Shown here in pieces: positions 7,105-15,430 of a stretch of DNA of 64,000 bases (the first letter of the stretch is position 1; each line of letters opens with the position of its first letter). The DNA comes from Crickella sp963642455. GTDB lineage: Bacteria; Bacillota; Clostridia; Peptostreptococcales; Anaerovoracaceae. Both the position numbers and the translations under genes were made by a program. The stretch is from contig CAVIGM010000004.1 in assembly GCA_963642455.1 (NCBI GenBank), positions 1-64,000 on the forward strand, given 5' to 3'. The notes below the pieces were generated by a model. The model was not told where the DNA came from and made no database searches. It saw nothing but the letters and a program-made list of their open reading frames with translations.

Positions 7105-9262
7105 GAATTATGCTCCGTATAAGAAGATAATTCTGCTGATATTCCTGCTTGTGGTAGGGCAGGCATACTGTGATATGGAGGTTCCGACCTATACAGCAGA
7201 CCTTATCGATGTGGGCATACAAAACGGAGGCGTAGAGCATATTCTTCCGGAGCAAATTTGCTCGGAGGAATATTTTGCTGTGCGGCTTTTCATGACTGAC
7301 GAGGAGAAGGAGGCCTTCGATGCTGCCTACGAATCTGATGGCGACAAATATGTGAGAACTCTCGACGATGAAGAGGCTCTTGATGAGCTTGACGAGACGC
7401 TGATTGTTCCAATCGTTATTTCGTACCAGCTGCAGACCAATTCCGACGCAACGAACTCGAGCGCCTCGAGCGCCTCGGATCTTTCCGACATGGCAGGCGC
7501 ATCGGGTGCCTCGGCCGCGTCCGACATGGCAGGCGCTTTTGACCTTTCTGCTATGAGAAAGGAGCTTGACAAGACGATAGACACCATCGGAAGCCAGACA
7601 CTCAATTCAATGGGCATCGCCTGGGCAAGGCAGTGCGACGAGAAAGCCGGCATGGATATGGAGAAAATCCAGAACGACTATATGTGGAGATGCGGCGGCA
7701 AGATGCTTCTCATAACGGTCGTTATGGTTGTCTTTGCGGCTGTCGTATCCTATCTTTCTGCCAAGGTAGGTGCAAATATAGGAAGAACTCTTCGAAAAAG
7801 AGTTTTCAATAATATAATGGCTTATTCAAGCTCCGAGATGGACAAATTCCAGACCTCATCTCTTATAACAAGGGCAACTAACGATATTCAGCAGGTTCAA
7901 ATGGTATCCACGATGATGCTTAGAATGGTGCTGCTTGCGCCGGTTATGGCAGGCTGGGGAATTATCAAGGTAGCACAGACTAAGGCTCATATGAACCTCG
8001 TTGTTGTATTAAGTACGATTCTGTTGCTTCTTCTCATTAGCATACTTATGGTTATTGCAATGCCTAAGTTCAAGATAATGCAGAGCCTTGTGGATAAGCT
8101 AAATGGAGTATCAAGAGAGATACTTACAGGTATTCCTGTAATAAGAGCTTTCTGCAGAGAGAAGAATGCGGAGGAGCGTTTCGATAAGGCAAATACCGAG
8201 CTTATGAAGACGCAGCTTTATGTAAATAGAGTAATGACCTTCCTTTTCCCTGTTATGATGGTGGTTCTCTATGGAACGACAATTGTAATTACCTGGGTTG
8301 GAGCTGAGAGAATCGACGCAGGAACGCTGAATGTCGGCGCGATGACAGCCTTTATCACATATACAATGATGGTAATAACATCTTTCCTTATTCTTGCAGG
8401 AATGTCGATTATTCTGCCAAGAGCGGGAGTTGCTGCAGAGCGTATAAATGAAGTCCTTGAGACTACGACTAAGATTACGGATGCGGAGAATGCCATCGAG
8501 CTTAAGGACTGCAAAGGCCTTGTTAGATTCAATAATGTTTCTTTCAGATATAGCAATGCCGATGAGGATGTCGTTAAGAATATCGACTTCGAAGCTCGCC
8601 CAGGCGAGACTACGGCTCTTATCGGAAGCACGGGCTGCGGCAAGACAACTATAGTTAATCTCATTCCGCGTTTCTATGATGTGACAGAGGGCTCTATCAC
8701 GATAGACGGAATAGATATAAGGGATTATTCAATCAAATCCATCAGGGATGCGATAGGCTATGTTCCTCAGAAAGGCGTGCTTTTCTCTGGAACGATTGCT
8801 TCTAATATACGTTTCGGTAATAAAGACGCGACGGATGAAGAGTTGCGCGAATTCGCTCAGATAGCGCAGGCTGAAGATTTTATAGAAGAGAAAGACGACA
8901 AATACGAGAGCTTCATTTCGCAGGGAGGCACCAACGTGTCTGGCGGACAGAAGCAGAGGCTATCCATTGCGAGAGCGCTTGCGAAGAGGCCTGCAATTCT
9001 GATTTTCGACGATAGCTTCAGTGCGCTTGATATGAAGACAGATGCAAATCTTAGAAAAGAGCTTGCGGACAAATGCAGCGATGCGACTAAGATTATTGTT
9101 GCTCAGAGAGTTGGAACCATACTCCACGCTGAGCAGATTATTGTGCTTGACGACGGAGAGATTGTCGGCAAGGGCACTCACAAGGAACTTATGGAGAGCT
9201 GTGCTGTATATAGGCAGATTGCTGAATCACAGCTGTCTCAGATGGAATTGGAGGGAATGTAA
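7088..9262 (+). CDS. ABC exporter half-transporter, degenerate-site subunit
   Basis: The 724-residue protein has a six-helix exporter domain followed by an ATPase domain. Walker A is GSTGCGKT (513-520) and the signature is VSGGQ (from 617). The catalytic Glu after Walker B is replaced by Asp (IFDDS, D642), and the switch His is replaced by Gln (VAQR, Q673). These are marks of the non-hydrolysing site in heterodimeric exporters such as TM287/288, BmrCD and EfrCD. Between helices 1 and 2 there is an unusually long extracytoplasmic insertion (about residues 30-205) with an acidic part and a Ser/Ala-rich part containing a duplicated 17-bp DNA segment (7484 and 7520). The stop overlaps the partner gene start (TAATG). 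The exported substrate is unknown. Confidence 0.9.
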   Translation: MKYLFKNYAPYKKIILLIFLLVVGQAYCDMEVPTYTADLIDVGIQNGGVEHILPEQICSEEYFAVRLFMTDEEKEAFDAAYESDGDKYVRTLDDEEALDELDETLIVPIVISYQLQTNSDATNSSASSASDLSDMAGASGASAASDMAGAFDLSAMRKELDKTIDTIGSQTLNSMGIAWARQCDEKAGMDMEKIQNDYMWRCGGKMLLITVVMVVFAAVVSYLSAKVGANIGRTLRKRVFNNIMAYSSSEMDKFQTSSLITRATNDIQQVQMVSTMMLRMVLLAPVMAGWGIIKVAQTKAHMNLVVVLSTILLLLLISILMVIAMPKFKIMQSLVDKLNGVSREILTGIPVIRAFCREKNAEERFDKANTELMKTQLYVNRVMTFLFPVMMVVLYGTTIVITWVGAERIDAGTLNVGAMTAFITYTMMVITSFLILAGMSIILPRAGVAAERINEVLETTTKITDAENAIELKDCKGLVRFNNVSFRYSNADEDVVKNIDFEARPGETTALIGSTGCGKTTIVNLIPRFYDVTEGSITIDGIDIRDYSIKSIRDAIGYVPQKGVLFSGTIASNIRFGNKDATDEELREFAQIAQAEDFIEEKDDKYESFISQGGTNVSGGQKQRLSIARALAKRPAILIFDDSFSALDMKTDANLRKELADKCSDATKIIVAQRVGTILHAEQIIVLDDGEIVGKGTHKELMESCAVYRQIAESQLSQMELEGM

Positions 9263-11118
9263 TGGCTGAAGATAAGAGAAAACAGTACAAGCAGACCTCC
9301 AGGAGAAGAGGCATGCGTGGAGGCCACGGGCCAGGGCCAGTCGAGAAGCCTAAGAACATGGGCAAGGCGATTAAGGATATCGCAAGGTATATTGCAAGAT
9401 ATAAATTCGCAATCATAATAACAATGCTCTTTGCGGTGCTCGCTACGGTATTTGAAACAGTAGGGCCTAAGGTCATGGGCAAGGCGACAACCGAGCTTGC
9501 GGAGGGCCTCACAAGGAAGATTCAAGGAACGGGCGGCATTGATTTCGATGCGATTAAGCAAATCCTTATAATGACAGCCGTGCTCTATTTCATAGGAGCC
9601 TTCTTCCAGTTCTTGCAGGGCTGGATAATGACACACATAACTCAGAAATTCGTGTTCGAGCTTCGTAAGGACATCTCGGAGAAAATCAACAGGATGCCTA
9701 TGAAGTATTTCGAGAGCGTGCCTTACGGCGAGGTTCTGTCAAGAATTACCAACGACGTAGATACTCTCGGCAACGGCCTTAACCAGAGCATAACGGACAT
9801 CATAACTTCGGTTGCAACGGTTATAGGAACCATAGTGATGATGCTCACAATTTCGCCTCTGATGACGGGAATAGCTGTTATTATTATTCCGCTTTCGGCT
9901 GTTGTGCTTGCTATCATTATGAAATTCTCGCAGAAGTACTTCCGTGCTCAGCAGGAATATCTTGGTATCGTTAACGGACAGGTTGAAGAGAATTTCGCAG
10001 GGCACATGGTAATAAAGGCTTTCAATAAGGAAGCTGATATCAACGAGGAATTCGATAAGGCGAACGATGTTCTCTATGATTCGGCATGGAAATCCCAAGC
10101 AATAGCAGGACTTATGCAGCCTCTTATGAGCTTCGTTGGAAATCTCGGCTATGTAGGCGTGGCTATTTCGGGTGGACTTCTTGCGATTAGAAATGTCATC
10201 GGAGTAGGCGACATTCAGGCTTTCATTCAGTATGTCAGAAACCTTTCGGATCCACTTAAGCACCTCGCGCAAATGCTCAACCAGTTCCAGTCGATGGCGG
10301 CTGCTGGCGAGAGGGTTTTCGATTTTCTTGAAGAGGAAGAGGAGATTAAGGATGTTGAGGAGACTGCTGATGCGTCGCATATCCATGGAGATGTTGAATT
10401 TGACCACGTTCGCTTCGGATATGATGAGCAGGTAGTAATTAAAGACTTCAGCATTAAGGTTAGAGACGGCCAGAAGATAGCTATTGTAGGACCGACCGGA
10501 GCCGGAAAGACCACTATCGTTAAGCTTCTTATGAGATTCTATGATGTTAATTCGGGCTCGATTAAGCTTGACGGAATAGATATCAGGGAATTCTCAAGAA
10601 CCGATCTTCGAAATAATTTCGCGATGGTTCTTCAGGATACTTGGCTCTTTGCCGGAAGCATAATGGAGAATATAAGATACGGCAAGCCTGATGCGACGGA
10701 TGAAGAGGTCATCGAGGCCGCTAAGACCGCGCACGCTCACCATTTTATAAAGACTCTGCCGGGTGGATATAATATGGTGCTGAACGAGGATGCGACAAAT
10801 GTATCTGAGGGACAAAGGCAGCTTCTTACTATCGCGAGGGCTATACTTGCGGACAAGGAGGTCCTGATTCTTGACGAGGCGACATCGTCTGTAGATACAA
10901 GAACCGAAAGGCGTATTCAGGAGGCTATGGACAATCTGATGAAGGGAAGAACAAGCTTCATCATCGCTCATAGACTGTCGACTATCAAGAACGCAGATGT
11001 TATACTTGTAATGAATCAAGGCGACATAATTGAGCAGGGAACACACGAGGAACTGCTCGCAAAAGACGGCTTCTACGCCGACCTATACAATTCGCAATTT
11101 GACGACGAAGAGGACTAA
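9262..11118 (+). CDS. ABC exporter half-transporter, catalytic subunit
   Basis: The 618-residue protein is the partner of the previous subunit, with a basic N-terminal tail, six membrane helices and an ATPase domain. Walker A is GPTGAGKTT (from 410), Walker B is canonical with catalytic E539 (LILDEATSS), and the switch His is present (IIAHRLST). Its signature is changed to VSEGQ (Glu516 in place of the second-position Gly). In the sandwich dimer this altered signature faces the degenerate Walker B of the first subunit, so all defects fall in one composite ATP site and the other site is canonical. That complementarity supports a functional heterodimer. An acidic-coding repeat follows its stop. 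Confidence 0.92.
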   Translation: MAEDKRKQYKQTSRRRGMRGGHGPGPVEKPKNMGKAIKDIARYIARYKFAIIITMLFAVLATVFETVGPKVMGKATTELAEGLTRKIQGTGGIDFDAIKQILIMTAVLYFIGAFFQFLQGWIMTHITQKFVFELRKDISEKINRMPMKYFESVPYGEVLSRITNDVDTLGNGLNQSITDIITSVATVIGTIVMMLTISPLMTGIAVIIIPLSAVVLAIIMKFSQKYFRAQQEYLGIVNGQVEENFAGHMVIKAFNKEADINEEFDKANDVLYDSAWKSQAIAGLMQPLMSFVGNLGYVGVAISGGLLAIRNVIGVGDIQAFIQYVRNLSDPLKHLAQMLNQFQSMAAAGERVFDFLEEEEEIKDVEETADASHIHGDVEFDHVRFGYDEQVVIKDFSIKVRDGQKIAIVGPTGAGKTTIVKLLMRFYDVNSGSIKLDGIDIREFSRTDLRNNFAMVLQDTWLFAGSIMENIRYGKPDATDEEVIEAAKTAHAHHFIKTLPGGYNMVLNEDATNVSEGQRQLLTIARAILADKEVLILDEATSSVDTRTERRIQEAMDNLMKGRTSFIIAHRLSTIKNADVILVMNQGDIIEQGTHEELLAKDGFYADLYNSQFDDEED

Positions 11119-11193
11119 GAATCTGAATCAGATTCAGATGCAGAGACAGAATCAGAAGCAGAAACAGAATCAGGCGCAGATGCAGATTCAGAG
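11119..11193 (+). repeat. Post-stop 6-bp-based minisatellite (CAGAAT/CAGATT type)
   Basis: The repeat begins directly after the stop of the ABC gene and consists of variants of a hexamer (GAATCA, GATTCA, GATGCA, GAAGCA). It is open in the frame of both the upstream and the downstream gene and would encode an Asp/Glu/Ser/Ala tract, but it has no start codon. The ribosome site of the mutase (AAGGGGAAG) follows it. Confidence 0.75.
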
Positions 11194-11214
11194 ATAATTA
11201 AGGGGAAGATTAAG

Positions 11215-12957
11215 ATGTCAGATTATTCAAAAGAGAAAGCAAGTAATTGCGAGGAAATGGCAGAATATGTCAAGGCCTACGAAAGATGGCTCGCAAGTGA
11301 GCTCGTGGATGCCGATACCAAGGCAGAGATAAGAGCTCTTACCGAGGATTCTGCTAACGAAGACGAACTGCGAAATCGCTTCGAGACCATGCTGAGCTTC
11401 GGCACATCAGGCCTCAGAGGACTCATGAGAGCCGGCCTTAACGGTATGAATGTATATACAGTTCGCCACGCAACACAGGGAATGGCGAACCTCATTCTAA
11501 GCGCGGACAAGTCCGAAGGCGAGGGCGTTGTTATTGCCCATGACTCACGAAACAACAGCGAACTTTTTGCAAAAGAGACAGCCAGAGTCCTTGCGGCTAA
11601 CGGAATTACTGTCTACTTCTTCGATGCACTTCGACCTACACCGGAACTTTCTTTTGCGATAAGAGAATTGCACGCAATTGCAGGTGTCAACATCACCGCA
11701 AGTCACAACCCTAAGGAATACAACGGCTACAAGGCTTATTGGGCTGACGGAGCGCAGCTTAGCCCTGAGCATGCGAGCGTAGTTGCGGCCGAATTCGAGA
11801 AAGTCGACTTCTTTGATGGTGTTAAGCTTATGGATTTCGATAAGGCGCTTGATTCGGGAATTATTAAGCTTGTCGGCGCTGAGCTTGACGAGAAATATCT
11901 TGCTCAAGTGCAGGCGCAATCTGTCGGCAGGGAATTCATCGAGAAGGTGTCGGATTCCTTCAAAATTGTATATACGCCTTTCCATGGGGCAGGCTACAAG
12001 CTTGTGCCGGAGATTCTGAGAAGAAACGGCTTCGGCAATATTGTGCTTGTTGAGGAGCAAATGGTAATTGACGGGAATTTTCCGACTGTTGCATCTCCTA
12101 ATCCTGAGAACAGAGAGGGCTTCGCGCTCGCTCTTGAATATGCGAAGAAGAATAAGGCCGAGCTTGTAATCGGAACGGATCCAGACAGCGACAGATGTGG
12201 TGCGGCAGTTCGCATTTCGGACGGCGAGTATATGATTCTCAGCGGCAATCAGATGGGCTGCCTGATGCTCGACTATCTGATTACGGTCAAGAGGGAGCAG
12301 GGAAGCTTGCCTGAGAATGCGCTTGCAATCAAGAGCATTGTTACAACAACAATGGCTAACAGAATTTGCGAGGCAAATGGCGTTCATATACAGGAAGTTC
12401 TCACCGGCTTCAAATTCATCGGCGAGAAAATGAGCGAGTATGAAGTGACGGGTGAATATAGTTTCATCTTCGGCTTCGAGGAGAGCATCGGCTTCCTTGC
12501 AGGAAATTATGCGAGGGACAAGGACGCCGTCGTTGCGGCAATGCTCATGGCAGAACTTGCTTGCTATTACAAATCAAAAGGCATGACCGTATATGAGGGC
12601 CTGCAGGCTCTATACGAGAAATATGGATATTTCCGCGAAACAGTTATAAATACTGTCTTTGAAGGCTTCGATGCTCAGGACAAGATGGCGGCTGTGATGA
12701 CAAGGCTAAGAGCGGATAAACCTCAACGGATCGGCCTTGACATCATAGGCGTGACAGATTATCTCGATGATATACCGGGCTTCACAAAGAGCAATGTGCT
12801 CTTCTATAAGTTGTCCGACGGCTGTGCCGTAGCTATCAGGCCGTCAGGCACAGAGCCAAAGGTTAAGACTTACATCTTCGCCCAAGGCAGCAGCGATGCC
12901 GAGGCGAAGGCACGCCTCGAACTTGTGCAGTCTGCCGTCGGCGAGCTGCTTAAATAA
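11215..12957 (+). CDS. Phospho-sugar mutase (phosphoglucomutase/phosphomannomutase)
   Basis: This 580-residue alpha-D-phosphohexomutase is of the long PgcA-like type. The phosphoserine loop is TASHNPKEYNGYK, the metal-binding loop is GTDPDSDRCG, the sugar-specificity loop is GFEESIGFLAGN and the phosphate-binding loop is RPSGTEPKVKTY. It interconverts hexose 1- and 6-phosphates, feeding glycogen, envelope sugar and nucleotide-sugar synthesis. GFEES is compatible with glucose but does not by itself exclude mannose. The gene ends in a hairpin terminator at 12977. A copy of 15 bases of its 3' end recurs at 13065-13079 in the spacer. Confidence 0.92.
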   Translation: MSDYSKEKASNCEEMAEYVKAYERWLASELVDADTKAEIRALTEDSANEDELRNRFETMLSFGTSGLRGLMRAGLNGMNVYTVRHATQGMANLILSADKSEGEGVVIAHDSRNNSELFAKETARVLAANGITVYFFDALRPTPELSFAIRELHAIAGVNITASHNPKEYNGYKAYWADGAQLSPEHASVVAAEFEKVDFFDGVKLMDFDKALDSGIIKLVGAELDEKYLAQVQAQSVGREFIEKVSDSFKIVYTPFHGAGYKLVPEILRRNGFGNIVLVEEQMVIDGNFPTVASPNPENREGFALALEYAKKNKAELVIGTDPDSDRCGAAVRISDGEYMILSGNQMGCLMLDYLITVKREQGSLPENALAIKSIVTTTMANRICEANGVHIQEVLTGFKFIGEKMSEYEVTGEYSFIFGFEESIGFLAGNYARDKDAVVAAMLMAELACYYKSKGMTVYEGLQALYEKYGYFRETVINTVFEGFDAQDKMAAVMTRLRADKPQRIGLDIIGVTDYLDDIPGFTKSNVLFYKLSDGCAVAIRPSGTEPKVKTYIFAQGSSDAEAKARLELVQSAVGELLK

Positions 12958-12976
12958 GGCTTCAGATAATATAAAG

Positions 12977-13010
12977 GAGGGCAATCTCTGGGTGAGATTG
13001 TCCTCTTATT
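12977..13010 (+). terminator. Rho-independent terminator after the mutase
   Basis: A 12-bp stem with one G-T pair (12977-12988 with 12994-13005) and loop TGGGT is followed by a weak T tract (TTATT). Stem and flank are closely related to the hairpin at 15365-15395, so one is a duplicate of the other. Confidence 0.7.
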
Positions 13011-13033
13011 AAATTTCAATAATTCGAGCTCAA

Positions 13034-13079
13034 ATCCTATTTCGAGAAATGCTTGAATAAGACCGCCGTCGGCGAGCTG
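13034..13079. repeat. Duplicated 3' ends of two neighbouring genes
   Basis: Positions 13034-13054 are identical over 21 bp to 15428-15448, which spans the stop codon of yitT. Positions 13065-13079 are identical over 15 bp to 12934-12948, the end of the mutase gene. The two pieces lie side by side in an order not found at the originals. Confidence 0.75.
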
Positions 13080-13085
13080 ATTTTT

Positions 13086-13151
13086 GCAAGCGGCAGCGCA
13101 GACATTGGCAGCGTTACTTTTGCAAGGCGAAAGAGAATCGCCGCCGAGTAG
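13086..13151 (+). pseudogene. Remnant of a paralogous surface-protein gene (C-terminal anchor)
   Basis: Twenty-one codons and a TAG stop match the last 21 codons and stop of the surface-protein gene (15184-15249) in the same frame: residues ASGSADIGSVTFARRK against ASGGAGIGSVALARRK. About 45 of the first 49 bases agree and similarity continues for about 20 bases past the stop. No upstream coding part remains. This is the tail of a lost second copy, pointing to an earlier tandem pair reduced by recombination. Confidence 0.75.
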
Positions 13152-13273
13152 CGTAGCGTAATCTGAGTCGCAGCAAAGAAGCGTGTTTAACTGCATGTTT
13201 GAGAAAAAAACATATCGAAATCCAAAATATCCTTGCAGTAAGCGGTTTTCTCTTGTTAATATCATTATAGATA

Positions 13274-13335
13274 ATTTGCATATCACTGACGGAAATTATC
13301 AACGATTTGCATATTACTGACGGAGTTTATCAGCG
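13274..13335. repeat. Two 31-bp tandem repeats upstream of the surface-protein gene
   Basis: Units at 13274-13304 and 13305-13335 agree at 27 of 31 positions, and both contain TTTGCATAT and ACTGACGGA. With two units and no spacer this is not a CRISPR array. A paired operator is possible. Confidence 0.7.
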
Positions 13336-13450
13336 AAAGGGGGGCTCGATAAACATGAAGCCGAAGCTCAGGATTCACAAGTCAAGACAAGACCTGTTAA
13401 GGTTGTCTCTTTGTGTTGTTCACAAGAATAAACACACGCTTTTCTAATGA

Positions 13451-13489
13451 CGCATTTTGCCCTTGATATAGGGGTGGGATGCGCCTTTT
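13451..13489 (+). terminator. Hairpin with T tract upstream of the surface-protein promoter
   Basis: A 12-bp stem (13451-13462 with 13472-13483, several G-T pairs) closes a loop of about 9 nt and is followed by CCTTTTT. It would insulate the surface-protein promoter from upstream transcription or end a transcript crossing the decayed region. Confidence 0.55.
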
Positions 13490-13501
13490 TAATATACAAA
13501 T

Positions 13502-13530
13502 TTGAAATGCTCAAACGAGTAGAATACAAA
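13502..13530 (+). promoter_or_regulatory. Candidate sigma-A promoter of the surface-protein gene
   Basis: TTGAAA (13502-13507), a 17-bp spacer and TACAAA (13525-13530). Transcription would begin near 13537, inside the pentanucleotide array that follows. Confidence 0.5.
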
Positions 13531-13532
13531 AT

Positions 13533-13572
13533 AGAATAGAATAGAATTGAATTGAATAAAATAGAATAGAAT
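13533..13572 (+). repeat. Pentanucleotide array (AGAAT)x8 abutting the ribosome site
   Basis: Eight phase-locked 5-bp units (AGAAT, with TGAAT and AAAAT variants) are followed directly by AAAAAGGGGG and, 8 bases later, the ATG of the surface protein. Such arrays change length by slippage. Confidence 0.85.
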
Positions 13573-13590
13573 AAAAAGGGGGAAACAAGC

Positions 13591-15249
13591 ATGAAGAAAA
13601 GGAAAAGGATTATGTCGCTTGCCATGGTGCTGCTCTTAGTAGCAATGTTGCCGATAACGGCTTTTGCGCAGGAGTACAACATTGATGATGGCGACATTCA
13701 GGTGACTGCGAAATCCGACGGAAAGCAGTATGTCACGCAGACGGCGAAAGGCTATACCGATGTTGAGCAGACCACACCAACGGTTATCAAGCAGAATAAC
13801 TCCGGCACACCAACGACCAACACCATCAGCATCAACGCCGAAGCTGGCAAAACCGCCAAGGTGACACTTGATGGCGTGAACATCGATGTAAGCGGCAATA
13901 GTAAGGCTGCTGTATCCACCACAGGCAAGGGTGATGTGACCATTGAACTGGATGGAAACAATACGATCAAGAGCGGCGTAGACCATGCCGGTTTGGAAAA
14001 AAACAATGCCGGCAAGCTGACCATCAACGACGCAGACAATAACGGCAGTCTCAATGCTACAGGTGGCGAGAGCAGTGCTGGCATCGGCGGCAGAAGAAGC
14101 GGCTACATCAGAGATATCACCATTACGGGCGGCGAAGTTACTGCCACAGGTGGCCTTAACGGTGCTGGCATCGGCGGCGGAGCTGAAGGAGCCGGCAGTT
14201 ATATTACAATTTCTGGCGGTAAGATCATAGCCACAGGCGGCGAGAACGGTGCCGGCATCGGCGGCGGACAAAAAAGAGATGGGAGTTACATCGTCATTAC
14301 AGGTGGTGAGGTTATAGCTACAGGTGGCGAGGTTGGCGCTGGCATCGGTGGTGGCAGAAGTGGAGGTGGTTGCAACATTACGATTTCCGGCGGCAAGGTT
14401 GTTGCCACAGGTGGCGATTATGGTGCTGGCATCGGCGGTGGAATTTCAGGAACCGGCAGCAATATTACAATTTCCGGCGGCAAGGTTGTTGCAAGGGGCG
14501 GATTTGCAGGTGCTGGCATCGGCGGCGGAAAACAAGGTAATGGCAGCAACATCACACTCTCCGGCGGTGAGATTGCGGCCACAGGCGGTCTGTGTGGCGC
14601 AGGCATTGGCGGCGGAAACCATAGTAGCGCTCAGAATAATAAAGATATCAAGGTGAGCGGCAATACGCATCTTAAGGTACAGGCCGGCGTGGGAAACACC
14701 GAGACGCAAGGCGCAGCAATCGGTAGCGGCGGCTATGATAATAATAGGGTGATCAAAGACACTGCTGAGATCATGCCGGACGTCAACGGACTGGCGGCAA
14801 CGGGCTATATTTTGTACTATGATCAGGGTGTTGATATGAATGATGCGGATGCAGAGGCAATCGCAGTCATTCGCCACGGCAACACGGGTAAGCATGTATG
14901 TACAACGACTGTCACACCGGCGGTGGAAGCTACCTGTACTACCGATGGCAGCACCATAGGTTTGAAGTGCACTTGCGGGGAAATAGAAGTTGAACCGCAA
15001 ACGGTAAAGGCAACAGGACATATATGGGAAAACGGCAAATGCTCTGTCTGCGGAACACCTAAGCCAGGAACTACCCCTGATTCCATCGACACAGACGCTA
15101 AGCCAGTTAAGAACGCTGTTGGTACCACTTCTCCACAGACAGCTGATAACAGCAATATCGTTCTTTGGATGATTCTGCTCCTTGCAAGCGGCGGCGCAGG
15201 CATTGGCAGCGTTGCTTTAGCAAGGCGAAAGACAAGCGATGCCGAATAA
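13591..15249 (+). CDS. Secreted, repeat-containing cell-surface protein with C-terminal anchor
   Basis: The 552-residue protein has a signal peptide (KKRKR, hydrophobic core, cleavage near AFAQE), then a beta-rich region of short strands (TISINAEAGKTAKVTLDGVNI) that looks like a right-handed beta-helix. Seven 29-residue repeats with core GAGIGGG follow. Next comes a module with paired cysteines (CTCGEIEVEP and CSVCG) seen in Firmicute surface proteins, then SPQTADNSN, a hydrophobic helix and an ALARRK tail. SPQTA resembles the S/N-P-x-T-G/A motif of class B-type sortases of Clostridia, so covalent wall attachment is likely but unproven. SD AAGGGGG lies 8 bases from ATG. It is monocistronic, with a terminator-like hairpin at 15365. 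Its ligand is unknown. Confidence 0.85.
   Translation: MKKRKRIMSLAMVLLLVAMLPITAFAQEYNIDDGDIQVTAKSDGKQYVTQTAKGYTDVEQTTPTVIKQNNSGTPTTNTISINAEAGKTAKVTLDGVNIDVSGNSKAAVSTTGKGDVTIELDGNNTIKSGVDHAGLEKNNAGKLTINDADNNGSLNATGGESSAGIGGRRSGYIRDITITGGEVTATGGLNGAGIGGGAEGAGSYITISGGKIIATGGENGAGIGGGQKRDGSYIVITGGEVIATGGEVGAGIGGGRSGGGCNITISGGKVVATGGDYGAGIGGGISGTGSNITISGGKVVARGGFAGAGIGGGKQGNGSNITLSGGEIAATGGLCGAGIGGGNHSSAQNNKDIKVSGNTHLKVQAGVGNTETQGAAIGSGGYDNNRVIKDTAEIMPDVNGLAATGYILYYDQGVDMNDADAEAIAVIRHGNTGKHVCTTTVTPAVEATCTTDGSTIGLKCTCGEIEVEPQTVKATGHIWENGKCSVCGTPKPGTTPDSIDTDAKPVKNAVGTTSPQTADNSNIVLWMILLLASGGAGIGSVALARRKTSDAE
14074..14682 (+). repeat. Seven in-frame 87-bp repeats in the surface-protein gene
   Basis: Units start at 14074, 14161, 14248, 14335, 14422, 14509 and 14596, exactly 87 bp (29 codons) apart. 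Each begins with the codons for (G/S)AGIGG, runs through a strand of the ITISGGKVVATGG type, and is nearly identical at the GCTGGCATCGGCGGCGG core. The last unit is divergent. Confidence 0.9.
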
Positions 15250-15261
15250 CGAAGCGTAATA

Positions 15262-15364
15262 CGAGTAGATAGAAAAGATTAGAATAGGATAGATAAGAGA
15301 AGAATAGAAAAGAAAGAAAAGAATAGATAAGATAAGCAAAGATAGGATAAGAAAGATAAGATAA
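15262..15364. repeat. Low-complexity GATAA/GAATA tract downstream of the surface-protein gene
   Basis: About 100 bases consist almost only of purine-rich 5-mers (GATAA, GAATA, GAAAA). With the array at 13533, similar simple repeats flank the gene on both sides. Confidence 0.75.
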
Positions 15365-15395
15365 GGAGGGCAACCCTTGATAGGGATTGTCCTCC
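15365..15395. terminator. Hairpin between convergent surface-protein and yitT genes
   Basis: The stem pairs 15365-15377 with 15382-15395 (one bulged A), with loop TGAT. It is related in sequence to the hairpin at 12977. There is no strong T run on either side, so termination is probable but not certain. Confidence 0.55.
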
Positions 15396-15430
15396 TGTTC
15401 ATTTCCCAAGAACATAAATTCCTACAGATC

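Noticed and set aside
9000..9015. Sequencing error at the Walker B Asp of the first ABC subunit
   Set aside because: Switch-His loss in the same subunit and a changed signature in the partner fit the known degenerate-site class.
13274..13335. Possible CRISPR array
   Set aside because: Only two adjoining units with no spacer, and no similarity to the GGGGACGGAAAC repeat end near csm6.
13636..14271. Long reverse-strand open frames opposite the surface-protein gene, and similar frames opposite other genes
   Set aside because: They are mirror frames caused by repetitive codon use, without ribosome sites or recognisable domains.
14074..14682. Regular 87-bp repeats as an array of non-coding elements
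   Set aside because: They are in frame, encode a 29-residue structural repeat and lie in the middle of a protein with signal peptide and anchor.
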